A stretch of DNA of 64,000 nucleotides from Penicillium oxalicum (Eukaryota > Ascomycota > Eurotiomycetes > Eurotiales > Aspergillaceae): positions 1,054,001 through 1,118,000 of the forward strand of contig NC_064656.1 of assembly GCF_001723175.1 (NCBI RefSeq), read 5' to 3'. This document shows, piece after piece, positions 12,156 to 24,990 of this stretch (its first letter is position 1; each line of letters starts with the position of its first letter). Below the pieces are notes generated by a model, which saw only the letters and a list, made by a program, of their open reading frames with translations, did no database searches and was not told where the DNA came from. A program made the position numbers and the translations under genes.

Positions 12156-13113
12156 ATTGAAATGAGAGTTTCAGCAACGACTGGGTCGTGCGTCCACTGG
12201 GAAAGTCGGGGAGGAAAGGGGAGTTCAGTCGGAGCCGTTGAGCGACTGCGGGGGAGTTGCAAGAGCTACCGCGGTCGCGCGACACGGGGAACGGAGAGAT
12301 ACAAGCAGTGATCGGAGACGATCAGTCAGACCATGTCACGACAAGCCCGCGAACAATTCCGACAAGCTCTATGGCGAGTGACACTCAAAGCAGGACGCAG
12401 AGGGGATGACCGGAAGGCGACCGGGGTGTTTTGCGGTGATCAAAAGTTGTCCACAATGGCGGGCTCTAGACCCCCCCCGATTGCTGTCCGCTTTGGTTAC
12501 GGCTCCTGGCTCCAACTTCGTCGCTCCGCAGCTTCTAGTTACCCCCTGACCTTATCCTCGATCTTTGCGTTCGCCTCTATCTGACTAACAACATTGAAGA
12601 GTGACAAGCATCGCTTTCTTCCAGTACAGATGGTCAGTGACTTTAAAAACGCCCAAGACGGGGATTTGTGAGCGGTACAGCGCTGACGATCCGAACAAGG
12701 CCAATTTACCAAATTTGCGCCGTCTCTTTGTCGAGGCTCGGACAGAAGTTGAAGAGAATGAGTACTCTCGAACAGCTGTCAGTGGTTCTTTCCTTGGCGT
12801 GGCTACAAAATAAGGCGTGTGTACTGATGGGGTGAATAGTTCTACAACTTGGTCTTATTCATTTCGTCCGTCGCGATCTTTAGTCTGGCTGCCCAACGAA
12901 TGAGTGGGCCAAAGGCTGCTCGATGAGAGTCAGCCAGTGCGACTCTCTGAGACATACGCCTGATACGCTGCTGTTTGAAGTCGAAAGCGCGCACATGTAA
13001 AATGAGCGGGCATATCGCCGCCTTATCAGACACGCGCAGTGTACGATTGAGTATCCCGGTGGGCGTGTCCGAGCATTCCGATCGGCGCTTGACGACCAAA
13101 AGTGGTGCGGTCG
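12156..13113. other. Intergenic
   Basis: Promoter side of the adaptin gene and 3' side of the next gene. Short open frames on the plus strand between 12333 and 12813 lack codon or family support. Nothing else seen. Confidence 0.5.
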
Positions 13114-14224
13114 TCAGTCAGTCTCTTCTCCATCGCTGTCTAGAAAGGCCAGGGCTTGGCGCCCACGCGCTGCACGGCGAGGCCTTGCTGGCCCATCGTT
13201 GTCCTCTTCATCCTCTTCCTCGTCCTCTGCTCCCCATTGCTTTGCGCCTTGCTGGATTTGCTCGAGATCGGCCTTTAATTCTCGCTCGTCACGGATCTGT
13301 CTGGCTTTCTCGAGAGAGTAGCGACCTTTCATCCCCACATCTTCAAGCATTTGTTTGAGGTGCTTGATCTTGGCCTTGGGGGTCTCGTACGGCTGAAGCT
13401 CTCGCCACCACATCTTTCGGATTCCGCATTTGACCAGCCATCCTTGCAGCCGCTTGATCTCTGCTTGATCCGGGTCCAGGTCTTCATCTTTTCCCTTGGC
13501 AGCGCCTTTCTTGGACACGGGTTTCTTGGAGACGCCCTCACTGCTTTTACTTTTGCGGGTTGGCTTGGGTTTCGGCTCCTCATCGTATACCACCGACATC
13601 TCGCTTTCTGAGTCATATTTGGTAGCATCTGCATGCAGATGGCCAGAGTCTTCTTCCTCATCCATCTCCGACTGGTCAGACAAGGTTTGCTTATCTTTCC
13701 TCGATGAACTTGTTTTCGCCGGTGATGGCTTATCACTCTCGTCGGAAGCTGGCGCTTGTGCCTTTTGGCGCTTCCTGGGCTCTTTCTGAGTATTGGGTCC
13801 TTGCCGCTTGATCTTTGGACTCCTTTTCGGTGGTTGAGCGGGTTCTATCTCATCCGTTGATTCATCGGCTTCTTCGTTCTGCTCCGGTGCGCTTGTGCGA
13901 AGGATTTCCTACGTGGCGGGCTTCCATCAGTCTCCAAGTCCATCCCAAGCTTCTCTTCGTCGTCTGGGGACGTCTCACAAATTCATCCTTGATAATTTCC
14001 TCACTTCGTGTTTTCCATTCACCCGTACCCTTGAAGTAGCCTGGCTCCAGGCCTAATTTCTCTTCAACCGCGTGACGGACGCGTTTGACTGTGAGCTCCT
14101 CGTAATTCTTCGCGCGGTACTTCTCCCCCACTTCTGCCCGCAATGCCTGTTCCAGCACTTTATCCGAGGGCCTCGTATCCTCTTGCTCTGAGTCGGAGTC
14201 TGAAAGTGTGTATTTGGGCGCCAT
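13114..14224 (-). CDS. HIRIP3-like histone-chaperone/transcription regulator candidate
   Basis: Exons 14224-13979 and 13908-13114 give 346 residues. The start was placed at MAPKYTLSD, though an ATG ten codons upstream is in frame. Residues about 18-80 form a DEK_C-like helical segment (TVKRVRHAVEEKLGLEPGYF). The middle is Lys/Ser/Pro-rich and acidic, typical of a disordered nuclear protein. Residues about 245-310 carry the pattern known from the C-terminus of HIRA-interacting protein 3 (IKRLQGWLVKCGIRKMW, then LEDVGMKGRYSLEKARQIRD). HIRIP3 proteins bind H2A/H2B-type histones, so a chromatin role is inferred. The tail has an acidic run and an Arg-rich patch. The intron has a GTGAGA donor and a CTGAT branch point. 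Confidence 0.75.
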
Positions 14225-15090
14225 GATCAGGTCGTCGCGTTGAACGGGGTCCAATTGTCGCGTAAGCTTCGGAATGAGTAGGTCTGAGACGGTCTCAATT
14301 CTGTGCGATAGCGATATTTACAGGCATCGAACAAAGAGAGTGAAGCGATGAGCTGCCCTAAAAGCGAAATCGACCTGGATGAATTTCTTATTCAAATCAA
14401 AGATCCCGACGACGCAGATTGCTTTTGTTGATCCATTGGCCATGCAAAGGCGCCACGATACTTGGGAAGCGTCAGTCCCGAGGCTGGGAAGGCTCACCGC
14501 CCGCGAGTGAACGGGGAGCTTTCTCGAGATGACATGTTTGGCTTGAGATGAACTGCAATACAGGGCACAGACAGCAACAGAGTCTGACCTTTAGGTGGAT
14601 TTCAGAGCCCTCAGCTCTTTTACTCTGGTTGGTATGAGTTCCGACTGTTGGCTCTCCACCGTGGATCTCAGCGGTCTGGGTTTGATCTATATCCCCAAAC
14701 AAAAACCTATTTCTACTTCCGACGCTATTTTCCCAACCGAAAGGCAACTCAGAATGGCCTGAGGTGGTCGACGTTTTCTATGGCAAATTACTTCTTATCT
14801 TAACATATTTTCTTCTGAAGCACACAAACCAAGTCCGGCCCTTCAATAAGAAGTGCCCGTAAGAAATTAGCGTCACAGGGTGGAGTACGTGGTGCCTATA
14901 GCCTTTGCCCGCTACCCCGCCATGCTTCGTGGCGTGGCTGCATTTAAGCCGTCGGACAGCTTTAAGGAGAGAAAAGAATAGAGCAATAAACAAATAAGGA
15001 TCTTGATCGAAGCTAGTATCGGTATCCGATCATCGTGACAAGTGCGACGCGCGATTCCCCAAATAGGTGTGGCCAGCAGAGCGAGGAGAC
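14225..15090. other. Divergent intergenic region
   Basis: About 0.87 kb between the HIRIP3-like gene (minus) and the NLR-like gene (plus). No gene or repeat recognised. Confidence 0.5.
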
Positions 15091-17579
15091 ATGGATCCAA
15101 TCTCGATATTCGGCTTGGTGATCGAGGTTGGCCATGTCCTCGCCAGCGTGATCAACTATGCGCAGACCGTCAAAGATGCCAAATCAGATATTCGCAAATT
15201 GAGCGAAGAGCTCTTTGCCCTCAAAGGGATTCTGGAGCATTTGTCGACTGGAATCGGCGACAACTCTTCTGATCCTGAAAAGCAGACCGAGCTGGAATCA
15301 TCGTCGATGATGATTGACAAGGACGTGATGGCGCGCGTGTTGTATACGACAAATGATTTCTTGCGCACTCTTCTCAGTGAGCTGGAAGAGCCGGCGACCA
15401 AGTTCAAAAAATTGAAGCAGAAGTTGGAATGGCCGTTCACGCAGGATCAATTCAATGCGCACCTGGCTCGATTGGAGAGGGTCAAGTCGTGGTTGATCTT
15501 GGTGATTACGGCAGATGCGGCTGTGGTCGAACGAGATTTGCATCGCGAAGTGACCGATTTGGCGAAGAATTTGAAGGACGACCTGCGCCTTCGAAAGCAA
15601 GAAAGGAGGGAGAGAGATAACTCCGCCCTGCTGAAATGGATCGCACCGATCAGCCCGGCTGATTCGCACATTCGCGCATCAAGCAGTCGACCTCAGAAGA
15701 TTGGGCAGTGGTTTACCAAATCCTATCTGAGAATCTGGATGCGTGATACATCAGATGAAAGACGTGTTTTGTGTCTTGTCGGGAAATGTAAGGATTCTGC
15801 GGAAGTTTAATGTGCCCTTTTTCTTTCTGGTCGGCCTGTGTGTTAATCAAATGTGCTTTTCGCAGCTGGAACCGGGAAAACTACGCTCTTGTAGGTGACT
15901 TCTCAATGAGGATTTCTGACTTGATATGCTGACTGGCAAATAGTGCTCAGACCGTGGAGGATCTGATTGCCATGGCCGCGCATAATCCAACGAGTTGCCT
16001 TGCCTATTTCTACTGTACAATCACCGACACTGCCTCCCAGATCGCCGTCAATGCGCTTGGCTCCATCGCAAGCCAATTAGCTAAGAGTATTCCGGCTCTC
16101 TTGGACGAAATCAGGTCGATATATGAAGGGTTGCCCAAGAACCAAGTCCACAAGCCGCCAATCAGCCTATCTGGTTTGGAAGATGCAATTGTGAAACATT
16201 CAACTGCAATGTCCCAGATTGTCATTCTCGTCGATGCCCTGAACGAGAGCTCGGAAACGGAAAAGATGGAGCAGTCCCTACTCAATCTGGCGCGTAGGGC
16301 TTCAAATGTCAGAGTGATCGTCACAACGATATCGACGAGATTATCTCCCAGAGAGGTCAAGTTTCTGAATATCCGAGCGGACACGATGAAGTATGACATG
16401 AAGGCTGCCATTCAGTACCGTCTCGAGCACGATCATGCACTACGAAATCTAGCTCCAAGCTTTCAAGCTGAGATTACCGAGACCTTACTTAAAAACGCCG
16501 ATGGATCGTAAGTGCGAGGTGCTGGACACAGAATCGAGATAGGATAGTACACTGACCAGATTTGTATTTCAAGATTCCGATGGGTCCAGCTTTCTCTGGA
16601 TAACATTTGTTCCCAGCGAACGGCCAAAGCGATGCGCTTGTCGCTGTCGAACCTTCCGAGCACTCTGCGAGAGATGTATGTGAATGCACTCGAACGTGTC
16701 GATTCCAACGACGTTCCTCTCCTTCGCGACGCGCTATTTTGGCTCAGTTTCGTGAAGCAGCCCCTCAGCCTGCGCAAATTGAATGAGGCCGTGGTCCTCG
16801 AGGATGATTGCACCATCATAGATGAGGACATGATGCTTCACCCGTGGGATATCTTACTTCAGATCGGCCAGGGTCTCATCACGACCGATCAGATCGGCAA
16901 CGTTAATTTGGCCCACTCCTCCGTGAAAGACTTTCTGACTTCGGAGTGGATTCGCAATTCCAAAGTGAGCCAATTTACTCTTGATCCCTCCACCGCAGAC
17001 GCGATCATGATGCGCAAATGTCTGCAATACCTGTGCCTCGACAACTTCAAACACGGCTATCGTGAGTATCGCAAGCACACCAAGGTTCGCGCATTCCTTC
17101 AATACGCAGCTTACTTCTGGCCTGTCCATGCGTCTGCCTGCGTCATGGGAGACGCGGAGCGTGATCTGGTCAATCGCCTCTTTGCATCGAGGGAACTCCC
17201 TCGCCGTGGTCAATACGGCGTCTGGATGGAAACCTTGATTCCCGGCGTGGAGCCTGCAATCGTGGAGAACACTGATCCGCTCTACTACGCTGCCTCGTTC
17301 GGCATGGCATCTGTTGTCAAGGCTATCCTTGCATCTGACTCAACCGTGAATGTCAACGCTCCGGGAGGCCGCGTGGGAGCAACGCCACTGTTCGCTGCCG
17401 CTTGGCGCGAGAATAATGAAGTGGTAGAGATTCTGCTGCAAGCCGGAGCTGACCCCACGATCGTTGACCCTGGGACGAGGATGAATGTGGTCGAGTTGGC
17501 TAACTGGAGACACTATCGCCCTCTTCGAAACATTCTGGCTTGCCATAATGTGGACCTTGATCCGGAAATCACAAAGTAG
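15091..17579 (+). CDS. STAND/NLR-like P-loop NTPase with N-terminal helical domain and short ankyrin tail
   Basis: Exons 15091-15787, 15866-15890, 15944-16507 and 16574-17579 give 763 residues. The N-terminus (MDPISIFGLVIEVGHVLASV, residues 1-230) resembles the helical HeLo-like/SesA-type domains heading fungal NLR proteins. The nucleotide-binding loop GKSGTGKT (residues 231-238) is spread over exons 1 and 2, the second being only 25 nt. A Walker B-like VILVDALNE lies near residue 338. A winged-helix-like region and about two to three ankyrin repeats (residues about 660-745, e.g. GATPLFAAAW) finish the protein. Such proteins act in fungal self/non-self recognition or regulated cell death; that role is inferred. 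The ankyrin array is much shorter than in many relatives. Confidence 0.85.
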
Positions 17580-18413
17580 CCAACTCACTTAAGCAAGGAA
17601 AGGCTATACGTTCAAGGATCCCGTTTGCGTATAGAGATGAAGATTAAGATGAGGATAGAGTACAGGAAACTGGCAAAACTCACGTGCGTTGAGAAAGATA
17701 AAGTAGAATTTGGAAGAGCTTAGTAATATCAAGAGACACCACCTCAGAGCAGAGAAGACTCAAGGAATTTGTAGGGCGTGTGAAGAGTGTAGTAGTCTCT
17801 TCTACTCGACGACCAGAGTAACTCTCTGCTACCACTCCCGCCTTCTCAAGACTTGCCTTACCTGGTGACGATGTTGCTGTCTCGTCCTTATGAATACCTC
17901 ACCCAAGGTCTCTACTTGTGCCCTCTGAACTGTAATCTCCTCTTGCGTTTCTTCTTCTGCATCACATCTCTCCGCCCAAATCCCTTCATCGACATGCTGC
18001 CCCCATCAACGGTGCCCTTCTCCCTCCTGGACAGCACTGAGTCGGCGACGACCACTGGAAGTCCTCAAATCACTTTCATCGGATGAGGCAGCAGCGCGAG
18101 GCTATGGATCGTACCTGACATTCGAAATTCCGGGTGCGGTGATGTTGTAGGCCCCCTCTATTTCAGCCCTCGGGCAAACTACGAGTGATTTCCATCATCA
18201 AATTAACTCCGACCCATCTTATTCGAATTAGTTTGCTATCGCGTAGAACCTGTTCGACAAGTATAGGAGCTTCTCGGTGGAGATCGAAATCCCCTTGATG
18301 TTCCCTACAGGTTGACACTCGATACACAGCACCAGCAAGCAATCATTCGAATCCTGCCCTCGGGAGCTCATGGGCGAGTAACGCGATGATTTTCAAGCAC
18401 ACTTGCTCTCAAA
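17580..18413. other. Intergenic
   Basis: 3' flank of the NLR-like gene; no supported gene. A short open frame at 17853-18086 is hydrophobic but has no start context or relatives that I recognise. Confidence 0.45.
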
Positions 18414-18972
18414 TTGTCCGAAATGGGAATCACTCTGCATCCTTACACTCGCAATGCGGCTACCCGGTATCACGGAGAATCATGCAAGAAAGAAGCTGAC
18501 GAGTCTCTCACTCCATTGAATAACCCTTCGGATGATTGGCCTTCGCTTGTGAAAGTGACCGGTCTGTCTGAATCTGAAGGCACAACTACGGGCCAATGCG
18601 AGCTAGTAGTTCTCAAACCCCAGCTACCAAGTGGGAATGGTCCTACTTATTCTAATACAGAGATCTCCCGAGCGCAGGGTCATCTTGAAGCTCTATAATC
18701 TCAGACCATTCAATCCCAGGATCACTCGTGCACTACAGGCAGAGGTTGAGCGCTCTCTGTTATCCAATAATTCGACCCCTCCAACAGTGTCATGGCCCTA
18801 CCTGGCGGTGGATGAGATTGTCATTACCTCGACAGAGGTCGAGAATGCTCCAATGGAGCTACAATTTAGAGCCTTGATAGGTCGCCCGCCCGCCCTCAAC
18901 ACGAAGGGGAAAAAATGGGTTGCCTTCACGGCCGATGATCTTGCTGAGTGCTGCCGCTTCGCCTTTCAGTGA
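18414..18972 (+). pseudogene. Broken small reading frame, unknown function
   Basis: Two open frames overlap in different registers: 18414-18698 (94 codons, MSEMGITLHPYT) and a second ending at 18972. The second has protein-like composition (RVILKLYNLRPFNPRI, then MELQFRALIGRPPALNTKGK). A single-base shift near 18655-18670 would join them into one protein of about 185 residues. There is no splice pair that does this cleanly. I read it as a decayed or frameshifted gene fragment, or less likely as a gene with an unseen intron. No function is proposed. Confidence 0.3.
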
Positions 18973-19514
18973 GCAAAAGTTTGCTGTGTCCTACTTTATC
19001 ATGTATTCTTATCAATAGCAGAAGATTGCTGCATACTACTTTACAATGCATCATTATCAACAACTTCAACCTTAGTACCCAATCCATTAGACCCCAAATG
19101 CGTCATTGAATCAACAGCACCTAATTCAGTACACAATTTATCACGAAGATTATCAGTCGAGAAGGAGAGACAAGACAGTTTGAGGAGTCACCACACCAAA
19201 ATATCCATTCACGTCGACAGAACTCAATCCAAAAGAGCTGCATGGTATCCATCTACATTTGCTGTCAGAATCAGAGAGAAGGTCGGGCTCCACATAAGAA
19301 AGCCGGTGCTCTTGCGTCGACCTCCCGGAGCTCCGCATGTCAGCCGAACAAGCCGCCCGCCGCATTAGAAATCACAAAATAAGCTTGTTCGCAGGTCTTC
19401 CACGACTCCCAGAAGCATCACCCACCTGCAGATCTTGACATATATTGCTTTTTCACAGCATTTCCTCTTCGTCCGCCATCTGATCCGAGTCTCCCATTCA
19501 AGAACTCCCACAAA
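18973..19514. other. Intergenic with a diverged direct duplication
   Basis: Holds the Erv1 promoter. Segments 18973-19018 and 19019-19064 look like two diverged copies of a 46-bp unit (shared words include TGCTG, CTACTTTA and TTATCAA). Confidence 0.35.
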
Positions 19515-20285
19515 ATGACAGAAGCACAACCGGAGCAATTCAGGGCGCAATCGCACGCCTTCAACCAGGCGCTTCCCAAATCCACCGACGAGTCGCACGG
19601 CACCGACTCCAAAGCACCTTTACCCAAGGGTGTCGTCCTAGACAAGGATGGCAAGCCGTAAGTGTCTCTTCTTTTTCCCCCTCGATTTGAATCTAGCCCT
19701 TCATACGCGATCATCTCATGGGCGAGGGGAAGGGCGAATTCATGTGTTAACTTCTTTCTCTCTTCCCTACACAGTTGTCGGACCTGTACCTCGGTAGCCT
19801 CATGGCGCGCGCTCACAAAACAAGCCCAACAATCCTCCTCCTCCTCCAAAACAGACTCCTCGACATCCTCCGCCACGCAATCAATGCCGGCCACAGCCGC
19901 CAGATCTACACCGCAACCCACAGAGTTGCCGGCGGATTGTCCGCCGGATGTGGAACAACTCGGCCGCTCGACGTGGACGCTCCTCCACACGATGGCGGCC
20001 ACATATCCGGAGAAGGCCTCGGCGCAACACCAAGAGGACATGCAGGGGTTTCTCAAGTTCTTCTCAAAATTATATCCGTGCTGGGTGTGTGCAGATGATT
20101 TCCGAGCGTGGATGGCACACCCGAGTGGTCGGAATCAGCCGAAGCTGAGCGGGCGCAAGGAATTCGGATGGTGGATGTGCGAGGCCCATAACGAGGTGAA
20201 CCGCAAGCTGGGGAAGAAGGAGTTTGATTGTCGATTGTGGGAAGAGAGATGGAGGACGGGTTGGAAGGATGGCCGATGCGACTGA
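19515..20285 (+). CDS. ERV1: FAD-linked sulfhydryl oxidase of the mitochondrial intermembrane space
   Basis: Reoxidises Mia40 in the disulfide relay that imports Cys-rich proteins into the intermembrane space, passing electrons via FAD to cytochrome c or oxygen. Exons 19515-19657 and 19775-20285 give 217 residues. The shuttle pair is CRTC (residues 49-52), followed by a Ser/Thr/Pro linker. The Erv/ALR domain starts near residue 105 (LGRSTWTLLHTMAATYP). Its active-site pair is CWVC in KLYPCWVCADDF. FAD-binding HxxxN is seen in MCEAHNEVNRKLGK, and the closing motif is FDCRLWEERWRTGW. All expected Cys are present. Splicing restores the CRTC context across the intron, which supports the model. 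Confidence 0.95.
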
Positions 20286-20842
20286 AACGGGGACAAACTC
20301 CGCCTGTTGACTTGGTCGTCCATGACGGATGGCACGGATTCTTGTATGATAGCTATGGAGAGGGGCGCCAGGTCGCCGTGTAGGCCTTCTCCCCTCCCTC
20401 TGACTTCCAGTTGACCGTCAACTCGGAACGATGTCCCGGATCAGAATATCTCCCAATATGTATATGTACGCTTACGTCCTGGCCCAAGATACGTGTTTGG
20501 ATTAAACAGGGCATATTGATGGCTGCAAGACCTTCAACCTAGGGGGCAAGGCTGGGACTGAAACATGAAACATTCGCGTACACATTGACACCGCTAAGTA
20601 ATTAGAATTTCCGATACAGGAACGTCTAGAAAGGGAGACGAAGAGCGCCAAACACGCTCGTGATCCTAGGAAGAAACAGGCGCCGCAACAAGGACACGAC
20701 AGCCCCGAGGACCGCGGAAGAGGGGGAGCCACGGGCAACGGAAAGGGAACCTATTTTGGAACCGCACAAGAAAGAGATAGAAGAAAGGGATGGGAAAGAA
20801 CCGTCAAACTTCGTCATGTGGCGTGAGCCCAAGTCCATTGCT
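20286..20842. other. Convergent intergenic region
   Basis: 3' ends of the Erv1 and alpha-COP genes face each other here. No gene recognised. Confidence 0.5.
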
Positions 20843-23800
20843 CTAATATTGAGTCGGAACAAACAGGCGCAGGCCGCTCGCGGGCGCGCCGATTTCGGTC
20901 ACGTCAGATATCCGGCAAACACTACCCTTGTATTGCTCGTGGTACTTGGCGCCCGTGAAGGGATCAATCACGCAGGGAGAACCACTGAAGATCGGGGTAA
21001 AGGAGGCGGCGCAAATATCGAATTCGGCGAACTGGTCGAACTCAATATCGATCGCATCTTGGGGGTTTCGCTCACATTGAGCCTTGATCTTCTTGGCCTG
21101 TTCAAAAAATTAGTCGAGAGATTTCAGGCACAGGCCAGTGGTTCCTGGGTTAATGATCGTCATCAACTTACCTGATCCAGCAGCTTGGCGGATCCACCGT
21201 TGGCAAGCATCCGGTTGGCGAAGCCCAGCGCGGAGTTGTAATTTTTGTTGGCGAACGCGAGCTTCATAGCTGCCATCAGAGCCAACTGGCGGTGAGCAAC
21301 CTCAAGCTTGGGAATCGTAAAGTACGCCGACAACTCCAGGCTACGCTTGAGACCCTCGGGAGTATCGGTAGACAGGGAACGACGTGCCAACTCAATGGAC
21401 ATGGCGAGAATGTACTCTCTGGCAGTGGAGATGATCTTCTTCGCTTGCTCAACCTCACTTTCGGACGAGACGGTATTGACAAGCAGTGTGTGGAGAATGC
21501 GCTTGAATGTCCTCACGCCGTCCTCGAGCTTATTGGAGCGCATGGCGGCGTATCCTTCCTGAAGATCAACACTGGCCACCGTTTCGAGATCGCGGGGAAT
21601 CAGGGGCAGGACCTTGCGGCTGTCCGTTTCCTCGATGGTTCTTCGCACGTAGTTGGCCAGGGGTGGTAGACCACTGGAGGCAGGCAAATAGGTCTTGGAG
21701 CCCTTGTAAATCTCGAGGAATCGCTCCTTGAGAGGAGCAAATTGAACCGCACCGACTTGACGGTTCAATAGCTGCATTGCCGTATCGAACGAACCAGCAG
21801 CGACGTGGTCAGCTGCCAATGGCGAGTTGCGGGCCCACAGATCAGCCTCAGAGCTGCCTGCGCCAGCTTCAGCGCTTTCGACGTTGACAAATTCAACATC
21901 TTCCTCGACGTTGATATCATCTCCCATGTCCCACCCAGAAGCATCTTCCTCCTCTTCTTCCATAGTGTCCTTGGTGACAACTGCCGCTGTCTCATCGTCC
22001 TGAATGTCCAAAGAATCGGCGGCAATTTCTTCCTCATCACCGACCTCCCCCAGGAGGGCCTTCTCGAATGAAGAGTGACCAGCGGCTTTCACAGGCCAAT
22101 TGGACCTGAAGGTGGGAGCAATAGGGTGCGCGATCTTGAGGGGCTCCTGGAGGGACGGCAGGGTGATTTGATCCTCCGTGAGACCACAGGCTTCGAGAAT
22201 GGACTCGGCCTCTTCCGTCAACCCATGAGACTTGGCGGTGAGGTAAGCCAAAGGATCTGTGCAAAGGTTAGCATCGTGGAAGTTTCAAAAAAAGCAGAGT
22301 TAGCGAGCCACCAAATTACATACACTGGTCGACCTCCTTGAACATCTGAATGCGATCCTCAACGTCGCCACGATAAACAGCGTTCTGGAAACGAGAAGTA
22401 AAGTCTCCCCGGTGCTCCGCGATCTTTGCCATGCGAGCAAGCTTCTCTTGATCACCCGTAGCAAGGTAGAGGAAAGAAAGTTTGTCGAAATTGCGCTGCT
22501 TCTGGTAGGTCATCTCCACGGTCTGATGGTTTCCGTGTGCCAATGCTTCGGCCCCCAGTCGACTCCAAATTTGTGGCCGATCAAGTTCACGGGCCATCTC
22601 AGTCGCAACTTCAAGGTTTCCACACTCCAAGGCCAGATCAAATCGAGTCTGTGGATCTTGCACGAATTGAAGAGCAATTTCAGGATAGCCCTTCTTTTGA
22701 AGATAAGAGATGATGCTCTGACCAACCAAGCTTGAAGTCTTAATGATCTGGAGCATCTCGTCATAATTCCGCTTCACAAGGGCCAGCTTGAAACGGTACT
22801 CTGTAGGATCGATTGCGAGAATCTGGGGTTGAGCATTGCGATCAAGGCAGTACACATTCCGTCCCTTAACGCGGACCAAGTAGACCGTCTGATCAAGTGT
22901 TCGAATAATTCCATTGTCGCTGCAAGTCCGTGGTTAGTATATTGGCACATCACTCCATCATCCGCGAGATTACATACCCATTCAGCAGGGAATATTTGAC
23001 GTGGTTAAGGGTTGAATAGATGAGTACTCCAGTGTCGTCCCATGTTGCGCTCTTGATCCGGATAGTCTCGTGCAGGGTGCTGACCTGTTCGAGAGTCTTG
23101 GTAACAATCGTCACATTGTGCTTGCTCAGGAGGGCACAGTAAAGACCATCGTTGGACCAAACAACATATTTCACCCCGCTGACAGCAAGCTCAGCAAGCT
23201 GCTTTTTCTGCTGAATATCGAAAAGCGTGACCGTGGTAGGCGTAATAAAGAGCAGGCAGCCAGTGCCGCCAAAGTAAATATCAGTTGTACCAGCGGGGGG
23301 CTTGATGGTTTTCGTGGTAGAATTGCTAAGATCTTTGATGTCTACCTGCTGGCTTGCAGGATTGAAGACGGCGAATCGGTTTCGCGCAACAAAGACAGCC
23401 GACGTAGCCTGGCCACGCTTCACATCAGTTGGCTCCACAGCGCCCGTTGCATCTCGAGGGAGGTGAATTAACTCGTAGGTGCCGCTGTCGGTGGGAGATG
23501 TGACCAGAATGGCACGCTCAGCGGGGTTGTATGAGAGGGTTCGAGGTGGGACCCAGGGAGAGCCAAGCTTCCGGAGTGACAACATAGGAGGGGATTCGAC
23601 ATTCTTGCCAAAATCGTAAGACTTGACATGCTTCTCCTTGGTGATGTAGAATAGCTGGTTTTGGTACACAGCAGAAGCGGGACGCTCACGCTCCAGTTTG
23701 AAGACCATAACACCAGTGTCGTGACCAGCAGCAAACAGGTTCATCTCCGGATGGGCGGCGATTACCCAGAATCGGTCGAGGTCTCGTTTGAATGACTGCA

Positions 23801-24990
23801 CAGAAGTGCGCTTGTTGAGGTCCCACACACGAATCGTCTTATCTTCACCAACGGAAAGAATGAGATCCTGGTGCGGATGGAAAAGACACGCAGAAGCATT
23901 CTGGTAGTGTCCTCGGCACGTGTCAACCTCCCATGCCTTCGTGTCTGCAGAGAACATGTAATCAGTATTGCTACAAAACGGAGGCAAGTTGGGTGACAAA
24001 ACTCACCACTCATGCGCCACAACTTGATCAGACGGTCATCACCAGCGGACACGATCAAGGGCAGGGTCGGATGGAATGACACCCAGTTCACACCACGATC
24101 ATGGCCTTCTAACACGAATTTTACAATGGCGTCGGTGTTTCCAAACATGTCAGCTTGGTTGGGATTGGCACGAGCCATTTGATCCTCAAAGGACACGGAG
24201 GTAGGAGCAGAGTGCTTCTTTCGCAGGCCGGAAATATCCCAAATGCGGACGGATTGGTCCAGTGACGCGGAGGCGATGAGGTCTTCTGTAGGATGGAATT
24301 GAGCGCACATGACATAGTGGTTGTGTCCAGTCATGGTGCAGACTGAATTTACACGGAATATTAGCAAGTCGCAAAGGATAACCGTGCAGAGTACCGAGCG
24401 CTTCTAACTTACTCAGAGAGCGATTCTGCCAATTCCAAATGCGAATGGTCTGGTCATCGGAGGCAGACAGGATCCATGGCAGCTCAGGGTGGAAGAAAAC
24501 GGTGCGCACATAGTCCAGATGCCCGTTCAATGTGAACAAACACCTCCGTGTCTGGTAATTCCAGACCTTGATCTTGTAGTCATCACCACCGGAGACGAAC
24601 AGGGGCTGCGTGGGGTGAAAATCGATTCCTCGGACAGGGCCATCGTGCTCTTCAAATCGGTCGATGAGAGTTCCCATCCGGTAATCCCATAACTGAATTG
24701 TGGAGGAGTGAAGGGAGACAAGGATCCATGGTCTGGTGAGGCACAAAGACAGGTTAGTGCGACTGCTCCAGCGTGTTGTTGTGTCCCCGCGGACTCGACG
24801 TACCGTTTCGGGTGGAATGCGATTCCCTTTGCTCTGGAAGATTTTGACTCAAACTAAGGAAGACACATTATGTCAGTATAGTCCAATTGTAACCATCACC
24901 CCTATGTACGATCTGGAGAGCTCGTTGTCGAATGTTGAAGTTGATCGAGGGGCGGCGTACCTTAGTGAGCATGTTTGGGGAAGACTGCAT
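20843..24990 (-). CDS. Coatomer (COPI) alpha subunit
   Basis: Scaffold subunit of the COPI vesicle coat acting in Golgi-to-ER retrieval; its WD propeller binds KKxx cargo tails. Eight exons: 24990-24961, 24853-24804, 24732-24413, 24342-24007, 23944-22978, 22919-22324, 22256-21172, 21097-20843, giving 1212 residues, the usual size. The two first exons are only 30 and 50 nt. WD40 repeats fill about residues 1-330 ([42 protein letters not shown]), followed by a second propeller region and an alpha-solenoid. An acidic linker ([15 protein letters not shown]) precedes the C-terminal COPI_C domain that contacts epsilon-COP, ending [11 protein letters not shown]. All phases match. Confidence 0.97.
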
